Source: Mesorhizobium sp. M4B.F.Ca.ET.058.02.1.1 (GTDB lineage Bacteria > Pseudomonadota > Alphaproteobacteria > Rhizobiales > Rhizobiaceae). From it: a DNA stretch of 64,000 bases. This document shows positions 63,515 through 64,000 of this stretch, piece by piece (within the stretch, counting starts at the first letter, position 1; each line of letters opens with the position of its first letter). Location of the stretch: NCBI RefSeq assembly GCF_003952505.1, contig NZ_CP034450.1, positions 2,232,001 through 2,296,000 on the forward strand, written 5' to 3'. Position numbers and translations under genes: made by a program. The notes under the pieces are model-generated. The model was not told the DNA's origin. It saw nothing but the letters and a program-made list of their open reading frames with translations, and did not search any database.

Positions 63515-64000
63515 TCAGCGCCTGTTCTTCGATTTGCAATGAAGCATGGTCCACGGCAGTGGCGACAGTGTCTCGGTGACATCGAAAAACTGCGACACCA
63601 GCGAGACGATGCCGCGCTGCGACCAGTGCTGTAGATGGCCGGGCGTGTTTCCCAAGGCCGAGACGTATTTGCCACGCGCGAGATTAAGCACGCGCCAAAG
63701 CGGCTCGCGGGGTACGCTGAGGATCAGGTCCGACCTGACGATACGCTGCAGCGCTAGCAACGCCTTCTGCGGCTCCTCGAGGTGCTCCATTACTTCGCAA
63801 CAGACGATGAGATCGGCGCTGTCGTGTTCTGGGGTCACATCATAAATGCTGCGAACCGTGAAACGCCCATGGTCCATACCCTGTCCGCGCGCGTTTTCCT
63901 TTGCCATACCGATAACTTGGGCAGAGAAATCGGTGCCTCGCGCATCGATGCCCTGCCCGAGCCAACGCATGATCCAGTAGCCTTCTCCACATCCGACCTC
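63515..64000 (-). CDS. SAM methyltransferase, 5' end missing (runs off window)
   Basis: The C-terminal 161 residues are present and the start lies beyond 64000. SAM motif I is visible right at the edge as EVGCGEGYWIM. It is followed by IDARGTDFSAQVIGMAKENA, LIVCCEVMEHLEEPQKALLA and RSDLILSVPREPLWRVLNLA, a methyltransferase type 11/23 pattern. Its stop is 2 nt from the UPF0104 start, so the genes are coupled. The substrate is unknown. Confidence 0.85.
   Translation of the reverse strand, partial: EVGCGEGYWIMRWLGQGIDARGTDFSAQVIGMAKENARGQGMDHGRFTVRSIYDVTPEHDSADLIVCCEVMEHLEEPQKALLALQRIVRSDLILSVPREPLWRVLNLARGKYVSALGNTPGHLQHWSQRGIVSLVSQFFDVTETLSPLPWTMLHCKSKNRR

Overview
The window looks like chromosomal DNA of a Mesorhizobium-type alphaproteobacterium (order Hyphomicrobiales). 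The GC content is high and codons are strongly G/C-ending. The glycogen operon order, the FrcABC fructose importer with a ROK regulator, a fused CysNC and the QuiNAc/O-antigen gene types are those of rhizobia. Intergenic spaces carry dispersed repeats of a kind common in this group. I saw no rRNA, tRNA, CRISPR array, insertion sequence or phage genes.

Region 1 (1-11.9 kb, all minus strand) is a glycogen/alpha-glucan operon read glgP, glgB, glgC, glgA, pgm, glgX and a GH13 alpha-glucosidase cut by the window edge. It makes ADP-glucose, builds and branches glycogen, and takes it apart. Region 2 (12.0-17.9 kb) is a fructose locus: frcB-frcC-frcA on the minus strand, and divergently a ROK repressor, a FucU/RbsD mutarotase and a PfkB fructokinase. 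A perfect 13-bp inverted repeat with outward TTGACA boxes sits between them. Region 3 (18.2-23.1 kb) has a WbpE-like sugar aminotransferase and a sulfate-activation operon, cysD-cysNC-cysQ.

Region 4 (23.6-33.4 kb) is a surface-polysaccharide block: an O-antigen ligase/polymerase-like membrane protein, a probable QuiNAc primer module (reductase, initiating sugar-phosphate transferase, membrane-bound CapD-type dehydratase), rmlA-C-B-D for dTDP-L-rhamnose, and a UDP-xylose synthase. Region 5 (33.4-44.8 kb) is mixed: bioY, a metallo-beta-lactamase-fold hydrolase, a DUF1499 protein, an acyl-CoA synthetase, small hypotheticals, a polysaccharide deacetylase, a GT9 glycosyltransferase and ppdK.

Region 6 (45.2-61.5 kb) is the most distinctive part. 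It holds a GDP-D-rhamnose pathway (manB, manC, gmd, rmd), a Wzm/Wzt ABC exporter, a methyltransferase with a C-terminal coiled coil, a tiny coupled ORF, a 957-residue double GT4 glycosyltransferase with a C-terminal beta-rich module, and a large membrane protein. Together with region 4 it can be read as an ABC-transporter-dependent O-polysaccharide system, with a lipid-linked primer, a D-rhamnose-based chain, a possible methyl cap and export. The parts are combined differently from the textbook E. coli O8/O9a and Pseudomonas A-band systems. The window ends (61.6-64 kb, minus strand) with an FkbM-like methyltransferase, a UPF0104-type membrane protein and a methyltransferase truncated by the edge.
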